The translations under genes were made by a program, and so were the position numbers. A DNA stretch of 64,000 nucleotides from Rhopalosiphum padi (Eukaryota > Arthropoda > Insecta > Hemiptera > Aphididae): positions 372,001 through 436,000 of the forward strand of contig NC_083598.1 in assembly GCF_020882245.1 (NCBI RefSeq), written 5' to 3'. The notes beneath the pieces were generated by a model, which had not been told where the DNA came from, searched no databases, and was given only the letters and a program-made list of their open reading frames with translations. Below are positions 1 through 13,075 of this stretch, in pieces; the first letter of the stretch is position 1, and each line of letters starts with the position of its first letter.

Positions 1-2651
1 TCACTAACCGCTCAAGAAATGACAAAGTCCATAAATCACTAGATTTAGCACATAAATTATCTCCAGTGTTTTCAATTGAATTCTCCAACAGTAAAAAAGC
101 AGTCCACTGCATTACATAATTAATATGTTCAGATTTTAAATGACTAATAGCTTGAGGCCCTAATCTTTTTAATGGATTATGAAGATCTAATTTTTCAAAA
201 CCTTCTTTGCTATAATTTTAGTTTTTTTTTATAAATATGTAAACAACAAAATAAAAAATAATATAGTAAATAATAATATAAATAATTAAATGAAAAAAAA
301 TGTAATTTTACCTCAAAACAGCACTACATGCTGTTAAATAAGGACATTTTGAGCATGCACTGTGATGGTTTATGGGTTCAGGCAATGTTGGAATATAGTC
401 ATCAATAGGATCTGAAATCATTTTATTTGTGTTCAAGTAGTGAACAAGTCGATTCCTCAGCATTATCAAATCTCGTTTTTCTCTATGACTAACATTGACT
501 TGAGTCAATACATTTTCTCTGCAACCATAAAATATGTATTGATAATTAATTAATTATAAAGTGATAACTTACTATATAAATTTACCTGAGATATAATAAT
601 AAGCCTGAATCTACATTCATACCCAATTCCTTCATCATTATTATATACAATAACACTTGACCACGATGCTCCTCACTTCCAGAAGCTCGGCCAGTTTTCA
701 ACTCAATAGGCATTATTTTGGTTGTACCATCATAATTAGCTTGTACAGTAATATCAACTTTACCTTTAATACCAAATGCTGGTACCCATAAGTTATCTTC
801 TATATCTTCAATCGATAATATTTCGCCTTGCCAAGTATTTTTTTCTTTTCTTCTAATATAATTGTTGATTATTAAAATGCATTATGGAATCAAAATTTAT
901 AAAAAAAAGTCAAGTTTTAAAACAATAGTATAAAAAAATATTTCATAAAATTGAATTTGTTTAAATCCCTAGCCATTTAATTGGAGATATATTTTACAAG
1001 ATAATGATATTAATATCAATATTGATGAATATCATTCAAGTATAACTTACATTTGATTACCAACCAAATAAGTTTTAACAAAGGTTTGAATTTTTGGTAT
1101 AAAATCCATAAGCTCTTTTTTAGTAGTTTCAAAACTCATATCAGATTCATATAGGGTATGCACGAAACCTGGACTATTAATCATTTCATCTATTACAGTT
1201 TTGATGTCTTTTTGACTAAACTGCTTTCTTTTTAAAACCTATGAACAGTGAATTTTATAAAATAAAAGACTTAATAATTTAATAATTAATTTACCGTTTG
1301 AAGTAATTGGTGGATAAGTGTTCCAATAACCATAACAGCAGAGGAACAGTCGAGTCCTTTATATATATCTGCAAGAATCGAACGCCGCGAACAAAATAAT
1401 GATCCAACAATTGTTGTCCCAGACACCAAAAAGTCCGAGTGTCTGGTAACAAAACCATGATCATTATTTACTGACCAGTGATCGTTGACTTTTTTCGCCA
1501 TTACAGTTACTATATCTCCTACTTCAAATAAACTATGAAGCCTATACACACATTTAATCATACACGAGACTTAATAAGTATCAAGAAAGTATATACAATT
1601 AATACTTGAGAAGTAATAAAATAATAAAGATTTACCAAGTACCACTGAGATAACATACATCTTCTTCATAACTTTTACAGGAAGTCAAAGTCAAGCAAAT
1701 TTTTCCAAAATCTTTTTCAAATTTTTTTACAATGCATCGATGGGGTTCAATTAAATTTATATCACTAGAATATATTTTTTTAAATATAAAATATTATGTT
1801 ACAAGTGTACAGTGGCACCGACCACTATGTAAAAGTATTGCAGATGTAATACCTAATTTAAGTGAATGGGTCTGTGATAGTAGTCCATAGAATATAAGTA
1901 TATAAGTTTAAGGTTACAGATATTTGAATAAAAGTACATTAAACTTATTTTGTATTTTAGTAGACAAAGTCACTACCTAGTTATTTCCTACTATCTAAGA
2001 TTTTATATGGTATATGGTATTATACAATACCATTTAAAACTGACATCAGTGCCACTGCAAGTGTATATTGTATATTTTTATTTAAGGTTTCAAAGAATTA
2101 TTTACTAACCAGTCCAAGAAGAAGTCTGTACTAAATTCAGTATTTGAGCTTTCTATTGATACTGTATCAAATGAATATGACTGACTATCCACATCATTAT
2201 TGTCAATAATGTCATAGTCAGGTTTTTCTGTGTTTTTTGTAGTTGAACCTAGATTTTCTTTAGGAAAATTTGAAACAGTATCTGTGTTTGAAATGGTCCA
2301 TTTGTCTTTGTGTTTAATGTCGTAAATTAATGCACGATTTATACATTTTTTAGATTTAGAAGCTTTGTTATTCCTCAATACCGGGGATGATGGTATAACA
2401 TCTGGACTGGATAGCGGACTTGAAAAAGATTTGGAATTAGTAGTAGTACAAGGCACAGTTTGGTTATATTGTGTGATAGTTTTGGATGACTCTGGAGGTA
2501 TGCGTGAAAATAGAGAGGTGATTTTTATTTGCTTGGAACCACCTGGCTGGGTCTGAAAAAGAGCACCACTTAAATGAGTATAATAATTAATATTTTTATG
2601 GAATTTTTAAGCCATAGGTACCTTCTGAACTTCACTATGAGTTCTTTTCAT
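1..2651 (-). CDS. DNA2: DNA2 ATP-dependent helicase/nuclease, N-terminal part (runs off left edge)
   Basis: DNA2 trims Okazaki flaps and resects DNA ends. Eight exons join in frame with GT-AG sites: 2651-2622, 2552-2110, 1764-1636, 1541-1295, 1238-1051, 852-586, 518-312 and 209 to the edge, giving about 573 codons. The start is the ATG at 2651 in a 10-codon first exon; an in-frame GTG at 2456 is internal. The RecB-type nuclease core is complete: IGTLIHQLLQ (His), GIKGKVDITV (Asp), PIELKTG (ExK) and HRGQVLLY (QxxxY). Four cysteines fit the family's iron-sulfur cluster: one in SLFCSRR and three in CSKCPYLTAC. Residues about 18-25 read QIKITSLF, a PIP-box-like motif. A low-complexity Ser/Asn/Asp linker follows. 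The superfamily-1 helicase domain lies outside the window. Assignment rests on recognised family motifs, not a search. Confidence 0.95.
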
Positions 2652-4058
2652 ATTGACTGGTAACTTATGATTAATGATTATAGGAAATGAGTAATTTTAA
2701 AACAAACAAAATTATGAAATTAATGTAAAAAAAAAATAAAGAATAATTGAAAATTACATTTTTTTTAACGTTGATTTTATTTAATATAGAATACAGCACT
2801 GCAGCAGTGCAGCAGAATAGGACAGGTATACAAGTTATAACTTATAAGGAGCATTATCAGTCTTATGGATGATAAAAACTCCCGCCATTTATTTATTATT
2901 AATATTCTTTACCATTATTTATGATTTTACATTATTAATTATTTATATAATATATATATATATATTTATAATTAGATTATTCTGTGTTTACTATTTTAAT
3001 CCGTGACTGTGGTTTGATTTTAATTTAAAAAAATAAATAGTTGTTGATGATTGATTCAATTCAAATAAATGTATTTTATATATCTGTGATTTTTACTTTT
3101 TTTAGTTGATTCCTAACCTAACCTAATATTTACTCATACTGGTAATTTACACAAAATTAAAAAAAAGTCCAATCATAGTCTAAAAAGATATGTTGATTGA
3201 CTTCAAGGTTTATAGATTTACTAGAATTAATGAAATTAAATTGTTGAAACATTAATATTTTCAGAAAACTTCAATAATGAATTCTACAAAATGGCTATCT
3301 TCAATTTTTATGAAAAAAAAAATATTTTTTTAAAACTTTTTTACCAAAAAATCAAAACAAATTTAAACATGAAATATTTATTCCTGTGAATTTTGATAAA
3401 TAAATGGTAAATCCTAACAGGACACTGCATATAACGGATCACTATCTTTAACATTTAATTTAAATAATATTATCAATTTACTTGACAATTTAGTACTGAA
3501 GTAGTGGATAACTTCTTGGTTAATTATAAAATTTCATGTACTTGTAAACATTTTATCATTAAATAATATATTATATATTATACACTAAATTCCTTCATGT
3601 TATATGAATGTTAATAACATCAAATTCTTAATTTTCTACAATAATATTGTTATTAGTGTTATAATAAGATTACTTAGTAATCTCTTATATTTTGATCAAT
3701 AGAAAAATCTTAAATAAAATAATAAGGAATACAACAAAAATGAAAGTAATTGAAACACATTATAATCTAAAACAATATTATAAATTTATTGTTTGTTAGT
3801 ATGTAGTATATACAATGTACTGTAATAAGTCTCTAAATATTATCTTTTATTATTTTTTTTATTAAAATATTTTGCTGCTTAATTAGCTTACAAATTACAA
3901 TACATAAAAATATCAAATAAAATTAATCATTTAATTTATAAAAAATTAAAATTATATCAGTAAGAAAACTTAGTAATATTTTATATTATTAATTTTTTAC
4001 AAATTTACAAAAAATACAGTATAAATAAGTATAGCTTATTACAGTTACTAGCCATATT
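2652..4058. other. Intergenic, no gene seen
   Basis: AT-rich DNA between the 3' end of the upstream minus-strand membrane-protein gene and the DNA2 start, so it should hold the DNA2 promoter and the 3' UTR of the neighbour. No open frame or RNA gene is supported. A (CCTAA)x3-like run lies at 3112-3127 and a TA microsatellite near 2947-2965. Confidence 0.6.
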
Positions 4059-5746
4059 TTAATCATCAAATATTTCAATCACCTCAATGGGCTCATGTTT
4101 AATTTCAGCTGTAGATAGTTTATCTTGTCGGATTTTTTTAACTTTTTTTTTTACAGCCATAACACCTATATTGTAATAAAATATATAATTTAAATGAGTA
4201 TATAATGTTATTTCATTATAATTATTTAAACATTAAATTATAATATAAAAAAAAAAAATGATTTAAAATCTAATTAATTGAATAACCTAAAATCAATCAT
4301 GAAACATGTATAACTAAATAAACAAAACATAAATTTAGTTACATTTAGTAGTTTGGTACAACATTAATACATTTTCTTTTGATTTCTGTTTATTTTGATT
4401 CTTTTTATTACTGTTGTTTGCAGCTAATAACCTATAAAAGTTGATAATTACACACATTTATATTAAACAGAAATATGATATAATATTAAATGATTAAATT
4501 TATATTCATTATAATTATAGTTCTTACGAGCTTTTAGGAGATTCAAATAGTCTAAAAATACCATTTCCACTGGTTGTTGACATGTTTAATGGCTATAACA
4601 AACAAGTTTAATTTAATTAAAAATATATTTATGTACATATATCTTATTAGAGATACTATCTGATGAAACATACACTATCTTTTAGTTCAATTAAGTAAAA
4701 TATTAGAAGACTGAATAACATAATTGATAATGGTAGCCGATTATCATTATTCATCATTAGCACTTCGACCGACGATAACACAATAAATGGCACCAGGAAT
4801 AAGTAAATTGTTATCCTGTTTAAAAATAACAAATAACTAATAAGTAAGTAAAAGGAAAAATCTTATAAACTCATTAATTGTTAAATAAGTTATTTAGTTT
4901 CTACTTACCAAATAACACAATGTACAACAAACTGTCCAAAGCTTACTATTTTAATTACCATACTATTTGTTTTGCTATGACAAACTTTCAAGAGTCTTGC
5001 AGCTTCTAATGTTCCAAGCGATAAATTAGACAGCCCAAGGAATACAAAACCTGCTTCCATACAGCTGTACAATTTTAAATACTAGTAGTATTAGATCAGT
5101 TTGATTAAAACCTAAAAATCAATGTTAAAATTCCTCAGAGTATAATCTTACTAAGGCACTAAAATTAGTAATTGCAATTACCCAAAACAGTATGTTGAAG
5201 CAAAAAAACTAAGTACAGCTCCTTTCTTTAAAGTGCTTAATAATGGTCGCTCATCTAAATTGTTTGTAAATGATGTATATACACTGTGTAATAAACATGA
5301 ATAGAGAATGATAAACTTAAAATTTCTTGATGGATCCACAGATTCTGTAATTGCACAACGATCCATCATATGACGAAATGAATCCAGTAACCAGTACATT
5401 AAGGATGCATTTGATGACGAAGAAGGTTTAAATGTTGAAAAACATATTGGGACACTGATAAAACAAAAGACTCCACTAGTCAATGAGTGAAATAAAACAT
5501 TTATTTCTGGTAACTTAAATTTGTGTGATGAATACATTGAAATACATTTCTAAAATAACAAAAATATATATCAGTATGATGTAATTATATTTTACGTAAC
5601 AAAAATAACTTAATTAAGAATTGATTAATGTACGATATACCTACCTCAAAGAAACCAGCAATTCTTTTGAAAAGAACTAACCACAAAATAAACATGATTA
5701 TTATCCCAATAATAATACTATTCTCTTTTAAAAACAATACAAACAT
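4059..5746 (-). CDS. Multi-pass membrane protein, possibly TLC-domain class
   Basis: Seven exons join in frame: 5746-5645, 5549-5182, 5064-4909, 4815-4674, 4592-4528, 4431-4343 and 4165-4059, giving 342 residues with introns of about 75-180 bases. The protein opens with a hydrophobic segment (residues about 10-26) and has several more through about residue 250. A hydrophilic tail of about 90 residues follows, rich in Asn/Lys, then KKKVKK, ending in EPIEVIEIFDD. A MYWLLDSF stretch, a His-containing segment (SCLLHSVYTS) and a later Glu/Asn/Leu-rich helix resemble the TRAM-LAG1-CLN8 (TLC) fold loosely; I do not recognise the exact family. If the GTATGT donor at 4673 were unused, the frame would stop at 4656 and the tail would be a separate 83-residue gene starting at 4583. 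The acceptor at 4593 and the preserved frame favour one gene. It is head to head with RBX1. Confidence 0.7.
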
Positions 5747-6420
5747 GATTTAACTTAAAATATAAAAACACTAAAAACTGTATTTTGAATATTTAGATTT
5801 AACTGTTTTTGTGTGGAAAGTACTTGGAAATAAATGATTATTTAAACATTATGTTTATTATCATAAAATACTATGATATTATTATATTTATCAACTTGAA
5901 TTTACTTGAAAAATGATAAATATATTTTCATGGAACATAATATAGTTATTATAATTTACCTTAGTTTTAATTTTTAAATAGAAAAAATTTAATTTTCTTG
6001 AAAATAATTTATTAATGTACTACCTGTTTTACATTGAAAATTGAAATTGTCAACAGTTTAATGCTTATAAAAACTGATTTTATATTTATTTATATTATTA
6101 ATTTGTATTTGTTCATTATTATTATAATGTGAATAAATATTAACAATTTATTTTTTAAGGTTATATTCAGTTATTGGAACTTTTTCTTTTTAGTTGTTTC
6201 TTATTTCGCATTATCATCATTCATTGTACTCACAAAATAATATTTTTTGTTTCCTCATTTCCTGATTGGCTGGTTCGCGACTCGCGAGTCCTGGACACCT
6301 GAAATAGTGACATTTTATTCTAACTCGAAAGTCGAAGTCTTACCTCTTATAGTCTTATGATTTTATTAAATACATCGTTTATAAAACATAATATTGGAGT
6401 ATAATAGAATTATTTTCAAA
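5747..6420. promoter_or_regulatory. Divergent promoter region of the membrane-protein gene and RBX1
   Basis: The two genes start on opposite strands on either side. The most GC-rich part, about 6255-6300, holds an inverted CCAAT box (ATTGG, 6265-6269) and a perfect 12-bp palindrome GACTCGCGAGTC (6279-6290). Its TCGCGA-type core resembles palindromic elements of housekeeping promoters. No TATA box is convincingly placed. Transcription starts are not visible, so the limits are approximate. Confidence 0.5.
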
Positions 6421-6435
6421 TTTTAGAAACTGAAG
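6421..6435 (+). other. Putative 5' UTR exon end and donor of RBX1
   Basis: Sequence ending ACTGAAG is followed by a consensus donor GTAAGT at 6436. It lies just downstream of the putative promoter and 1.1 kb upstream of the RBX1 start. Matching acceptors are TTTAG ending at 7502 or TATAAG just before the ATG. The exon start is unknown and the UTR model is inferred from splice signals only. Confidence 0.4.
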
Positions 6436-7559
6436 GTAAGTTAAAACTTAATTTTTTTAATGTTATTCAAGTCAACTTTACAATTTTATTCTGAAGTACA
6501 AACATTTTATTTATATTTATTTTTATTTTGGTTAAACATTAGTTTATCTAATTACTTTGGAAGAGGTAATTGTTGTTCCATTACCAAAGATTATTATATC
6601 TTTCGAATTTTTAAACTGATATGAGAGGATACATTTTTTTCTCGACAAAGAATGTCTTGTATTAGATAGGTTGTTGTTTCCTTATAACTATATTACTCTA
6701 AATAAGAAGGGAACTGTTGTTTAAAACACTTGAAGATATACATTTGTGACGATAATGGTGGATCATTACTTTAGTGTTGTCAATGATAGTGACCAATCGT
6801 GAATAAAATCTTTCATGGATATGGGATCTGTGTTACAGAGTTCTGTGTGCATGCACAAAGGTATTCTTTTCTTATTTGGAAAAGAAAATCATGTAAATGT
6901 AAATTTTTTTTTTATGGTTTGATTATAAATTATTATTTCAATAATTAACTTTGTATAATGCAGCATCACATATACATTACCCAATTAATTTTTTAACATT
7001 TAGTGTTGATCATTAGGTTAATATTATGCAAGCTTCATACCTTAGGCTAGAATAGAATCTATAAGAGTTTTACATGTCTACAACATAAGTGATTTTTCTA
7101 ATTTTATTAAAGAAATAGGTTCATAATCCAATCAATATTTTGAGTATACCTTTATTGTTAATATTTATTGAAAATAGAAAAAAAAGATTATACTGTGTTT
7201 CTACTAAGAACAGTGATTGGGTCAAAGAATGTTTTTCAAATTTTTTATTTTTTTCCATTATAGTCATTAACTAGGAACAGGCAATTTCTTCAATTTTATT
7301 GGATATTTGTTTTTTATATTTTAAGAAAATTTTCACATATATTTTAATGTAAACAACCCAACTATTTCAAATTAACGATTATATACAAAATATGGTTAAA
7401 TTAATAAGGTTTATTGATAGAAAAACGTATAGTTTACAATGATAATTTTTGTGTACATACAATTTTATAGAATTTTAAATTTATTATTTTTTTACTGTTT
7501 AGTAAATTGTATTTTTAACAAATATTAAAATAATTATACATTTATTATTTATAAGAAAT

Positions 7560-7892
<333 letters not shown>

Positions 7893-7902
7893 ATAGTATA
7901 GA

Positions 7903-7908
7903 AATAAA
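7903..7908 (+). terminator. Polyadenylation signal AATAAA of RBX1
   Basis: An AATAAA hexamer lies 10 bases after the RBX1 stop codon. It would imply a very short 3' UTR; further AATAAA hexamers occur downstream (for example near 8103), so the true site may be distal. Confidence 0.45.
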
Positions 7909-9754
7909 TTTTGAATACACATTTAATCTACATTTTTTTCATTCTCATATATGCATTATAAAAATTGAAGTATTATCAAAATCCCCATAAAATTAATTTT
8001 TATAGAAAAATATTAAATTGCCAATCACTGAATTTCCTTCATAGTTTTCATATCAAACTATTTATTACCTTGTGAAATATTAAATTTATAACATTATTCA
8101 ATAATAAAATTTGTGTACTATGAAGATAAAAATTGTTTTATTTATTTTATTATAATTTATTTAGAAAAATGACTATTGAGTTATTTCATATGTATTAAGT
8201 TGAAATGAAATGACTATAGTCTAATGCTAATAGTCCTATATAGACATATAGTACCTTATCATAAATATAACATACAAGTAAATTTAACTAACCTTAATGA
8301 TATTTAATTTCCAGTCTCAATAGCTATAATTTAATAATTAATTTAGTCAATTTACTCAGAACAAAACTATTTACATTATTCTCAATGAAAAGTGACTATT
8401 ACAATAGCCATTAAAGTCATTGTCTTTGCAAATTGATAAATGCAATATTGTTATCTTTTTAAAACTCATTAGAATTTCTTTTTTTTTTTTACTATTGTTC
8501 AAACATTCTAATAATTGATCAATGTTATTACATAAAACAGGTTATAGACATATAAATGTCTATTGATTAATGACCGGTAATATACCTTAGTCTTTTAAAT
8601 ATTGTAAGCATGTCACTTTGTCTAATTATATGCCTTTAAAGTGACCAATAGTATAAGTAATTTTACAGAATCGATATTGAAGAGTTTTTAATGTAATTCT
8701 TTACCAAACATTTTGATTATTTAAACAACCTCTGGTTTTACGAACAATCTTCAGAAAATATTTAAACTGTATCTATTATAAAAATAATAAGAAATTATGG
8801 TATATAATGTAATAAACTTAATATACTATGGCAGTAGAACTGAAGAATTCTCAATTTCATTATCGTATTCCAAAAATCATCACTGTTTAGTATATATTTC
8901 AACATATGCAAATTAATTATAAGTTTATTCTTATGATTAATAAATGGAGCACACACTTAAAATATTACTTGTTGTACTAGTTTAAACAAGTTTTGGTTAA
9001 TATACATTTACATCAAATTAATAACACAGTAGTTTAAAAACTATATACACCTATTTATTTGTATGTAATACTAGCAAGGAGCCAGGAGGTGTTCATAAGG
9101 TCTAGATCACATTCCATTTGCATTTAATTTAAATGATAAAAAATTGAAAATAAATTGTTTAAAAAGAGTAAAAATATTTTTGAAATGTTAATAATAGACA
9201 TTTGTTTTCAACAACAAAGAAACAATTTTAATGTTTATAAAAAATGATCATTATGATAAAATTGCTCTACTCAAAATCTAAAACCAGTAAAAATAATTTT
9301 TTTTATTCAGTTATAATTTAATAACAAATTATTGTAGATACTTGAAATTTTCACACACTAATTCAACCTATCTTATTGTACTATTGTTAATAGTAAATTA
9401 TATTATTGTTATAGCTATATTATGTATATATATATATATAAAAAAGAAAAAATATGAAATATACTTAGTATATAACAGACCTATTTCACTCAGAATCATT
9501 TTTTGTATGAAATGATTTATGAATAAAATAAAATTTGATATATGCATTTCAGTGACTTACTCGACACCTACTGTACAGCAGATTCAACAGTGATAACCTA
9601 ATTTCCGTCTTTTTTTTTACTGAATAGTTGATGGTACAATTAGAATTTAATTTTCAGTCCGTACTTTTTTTTTTTATTATTTAATATAATTTACAATCTA
9701 TACAATAATTAGTATAATAAGCAAATTCAATAGTTAATAATTGTTAGTGACAGG
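7909..9754. other. Intergenic, no gene seen
   Basis: AT-rich DNA between RBX1 and the hAT element. No supported open frame, RNA gene or terminal-repeat element was found. TA microsatellite at about 9424-9441. Confidence 0.6.
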
Positions 9755-9762
9755 ATATTAAC

Positions 9763-9860
9763 TAGTGATGGGAATAATCGAATGATTAGTAATCGATACA
9801 TTTTATAATCGAATAAATCATTCGAATGAATTTTTCACTCGAATGATATAATAATCGAAT
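9763..9860. repeat. Left subterminal repeat cluster of the hAT element
   Basis: Repeated ATAATCGAAT and CATTCGAAT motifs in both orientations follow the terminal inverted repeat. The right end (about 14025-14144) carries an even denser set. Such clusters are where hAT transposases usually bind. Confidence 0.75.
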
Positions 9861-10579
9861 GCTTTTTTATCTCACTAGTCACTACCCGTATAATAGTACT
9901 GACTACTTTATACTTTTATTAATTGGTTTTATAAATATAGTCAATAGTCATTACTCATTACTCATTGGTATAGTGTTTAGTGTACCTAATGGCTAATACC
10001 TATATCAATAAATAATAATACAATTAGGTAATACTCAGTTGAAGTGTATTTACCTATATATTATAATTGTTTTTATCTATAAAAATAAATTATAAATTCC
10101 TTAATTTGGGCAGAAAATCTATAAGATTATTTTATTATTCGAATGATTATAGTTACTAACTAATTGAACTATTAGTTAGTGCTACTGATTTAGTGGCAGG
10201 TATATTATTATTTTAAATCATTTATAATAAAATAATCGAATAATAATAATAATAATAGTATAATACTAAAGCCTAAATTAATAGTACCAAGTGCCAACTA
10301 TATACATATAACCCATATTTACTAACCTACCAACTACTTTTTTAGTGAATTATCTGTAACATGTATCTAGGCAAAGAATACAAAATATAAAAGAACAAAT
10401 ATTTAATTTAAGTATTTAATTATAAAATATAAAATAAATACCATAACATAAAATATTTCAAACTGATACAATATTAATAACTAAATAATATTAATACTTA
10501 TATAAAATCAATATATTAATAATAATTTGGAAACTGAATCTTGCATTGAGAAAAAAAAATGTTAATTAAAACTGTTAAT

Positions 10580-13075
10580 TTATAAATTTAAATTTACATT
10601 ACTATTTAAAAATACAATATAATCTAAATTTTTGGGGTGAAGTCTGTTCCGACGGTCGTTCGTTATTTGTCCCGTTTTTGAAAACACGCGTTCTGACGGA
10701 ACAGAAGTCGCGGGAACACATAAATATTTTAATTGGAGCGAATAAAGTTCAGGAAATGTATTTTTGTGTTGTTTCCAAAAGTCTAAAGGGTTTTTTGTTC
10801 GATTTAAATAGGGCATTTCTAAATATTGCCGTATTAAGAGAGAAGCCGAGATTCCCGTTGATAAGGTTGTTCTAATTTGGGAAACTTTACTATCAAAGTG
10901 TTCCCATAATAAATTAGGTTCTCTGTTGATAGGCATATTAGATGTTTCGTTCTGTTGAGTATTTCTCATTATAGAATTAATTTCATCTGTTATCCATTTC
11001 TCCGTATTATTTGCATTATCCACTAACCCAAATCCTGTCTTTTTAAATCTTGGATCTAAAAATGTAGCTTTTGCTACTATTTTATTGGATTCTAATATCC
11101 CTAAACGCCTAGCTAAAACATCGATTGCTGTTTTTTTAAGTAAAGTACCGGCTGCTGTTGTAGTAGTTTTGTTTCTCAATGTATACTGAAGTCCTCGTAT
11201 CAAAGGAATAACTATGGATAGTGTTGGATAATGTTCTCCAGATAACTCAACAGTCATTATTTCAAAAGGTTTTAATAACGGAAGACAGTCAGATATTAAT
11301 TCCCATTCTAACGCGGTTAAGAAATTTGGAGCATGCGGAAGAAATGTTATTGCGGCAGATAACGGTGCTTTAATTTGTATAAGTCTTTCCAACATTATCA
11401 AACTAGAATTCCATCTAGTACTAACGTCTTGTTTGACTTTTAATTCGGGAACATTCATTTGGTTTTGTATTTCTTTTAATTTTGTAGACGCGGAAACGCT
11501 ATGTTTAAAATGCCCAACCAACGCTCGGCATTTTTTTAGCACGTTAAGTAACTCTTCATTTGAAGTAATTGCATCATTAACAATTAAATTTAATGTATGC
11601 GCAACACATGGATGGTGATATTTATGAAGGTGTTCATTTATCGCATTTTTTATATTCGCCCCGTTATCTGAAACTATTGTTACTATTTTGTCTAAAATAC
11701 CCCACTCAATTAAAATATCTGAAATTGAAGTAGCTATGTTTGCACCAGTATGTATTTTAATAATTTCTCTTGTTGCTAAAACAGGCGAATATAAACGATC
11801 ATTATATATAAAGTGACACGTAACTGTTAAATAAGCCCTATTGCTATCCGATGTCCACATATCAGTCGTAATTGAAACATTTTTGATACTTCTTAACATA
11901 GATTTAAGAATGGTAGCTATCTTATTATATTCATCCGGTAATAATTTCATAGTTAACGTTTTCCTACTAGCGGGTTATACAAAGGCTGTAATTTTTTTGA
12001 ATACTCCAAAAATCCAATATTATCAACTAATGAAAGTGGTTGATAATCAACAGAAATCATTTTTATTAGACTTTTGTCTATTGAACTTTTTTCTACTTCG
12101 GATAATTCATTAGCTCTAGCTGAACCAAATAATTTTAACTGGCGAGAACGTTTAGGTATAGGTGAAGTACAGGGCTGCTGTGAACTCGTATTAGAACCTG
12201 AATGTTCTGATTGTAAATTAGAACTAGTTGAAGGACCGGCCGATAATACATCTGAATCTATTTGTTTCTCAGTTTCTATAACAGGATTAAGGTGTGCAGG
12301 ATGTCTTCTCTTCAAATGTTCTTTAGATAAAACAAAAATAAATGCAAGCAGAATAACTAAATTGGAATTTAAAACTCTTAAAACAAAGTAATAGTAATTA
12401 AATTTGAAATTCAAAAAAATGTAATCAATTGAAAAATTATAATACTATTATAAAAATAAAATAATATATATTATAAAAAATAATAATATATCTATTATCT
12501 ATATACATTATACAACAAAAATCAGTATAAATTATTAGTTTTATGAATTATAGTTATAACTTATACCTTATGATATCATATAGTTAAGATATCTGTAAAC
12601 AGATATTATCTTTATCTAGTTAATAAGTTATTAGTTTTATAACACAGTATACATACGTTTTACAAGTAGTTTTGAATAAGCATTTTTTATAAATTAAAAA
12701 AAAAAATTAAAATCTAACAATTTAAAACTATTTTAAAAGTAATTTAAAAATATTCGTGTGTCAACACAATTTTTTATTGCAGTGTAATCATGATATTTGT
12801 TTTAAAAAAAGGATATTTAAGCGAACATCAAATACAGGCTATAATTAAAATAAAAACCTCAAATTTTGTTACTACATAGAAGAAAAAACCTAATCTATGA
12901 CGTAGCGTTTTTATTTTTTTATAATTTAGTTAATATTATAACTATTACTATTATTACCTTTTAAATTTGTAGTATTTTTATGGTAATTGAAATCTTTCTT
13001 GCATACTTGGCACTTCACGCATTTTTCGTTAATTATTTTAAAATGCTCCCATACCACTGATCTTTTAGGTGCCAT
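10580..13075 (-). pseudogene. hAT transposase with BED zinc finger, one frame break
   Basis: Two exons. Exon 1 (13075-12958) encodes MAPKRS and the first half of a BED finger with its CQVC pair. Exon 2 (12320-10580) completes it as NLKEHLKRRH across the splice. A Ser-rich linker follows, then the RNase H-like core with TDMWTS and VSDNGAN (two catalytic Asp), STRWNS, and VPATSVPSERVF (catalytic Glu). The C-terminal hAT dimerisation domain ends near NRLHPKNLDYIVFLNSN. At about 11953-11980 the frame shifts: the upstream frame ends in TAA at 11955-11953, while the downstream frame reads on through PASRKTLT before MKLL. A single lost base explains it. All catalytic residues survive, so only this lesion is visible. 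Confidence 0.9.

Noticed and set aside
5178..5537. 119-codon frame taken as a complete gene
   Set aside because: It is the interior of exon 2 of the membrane-protein gene; splice signals on both sides extend it.
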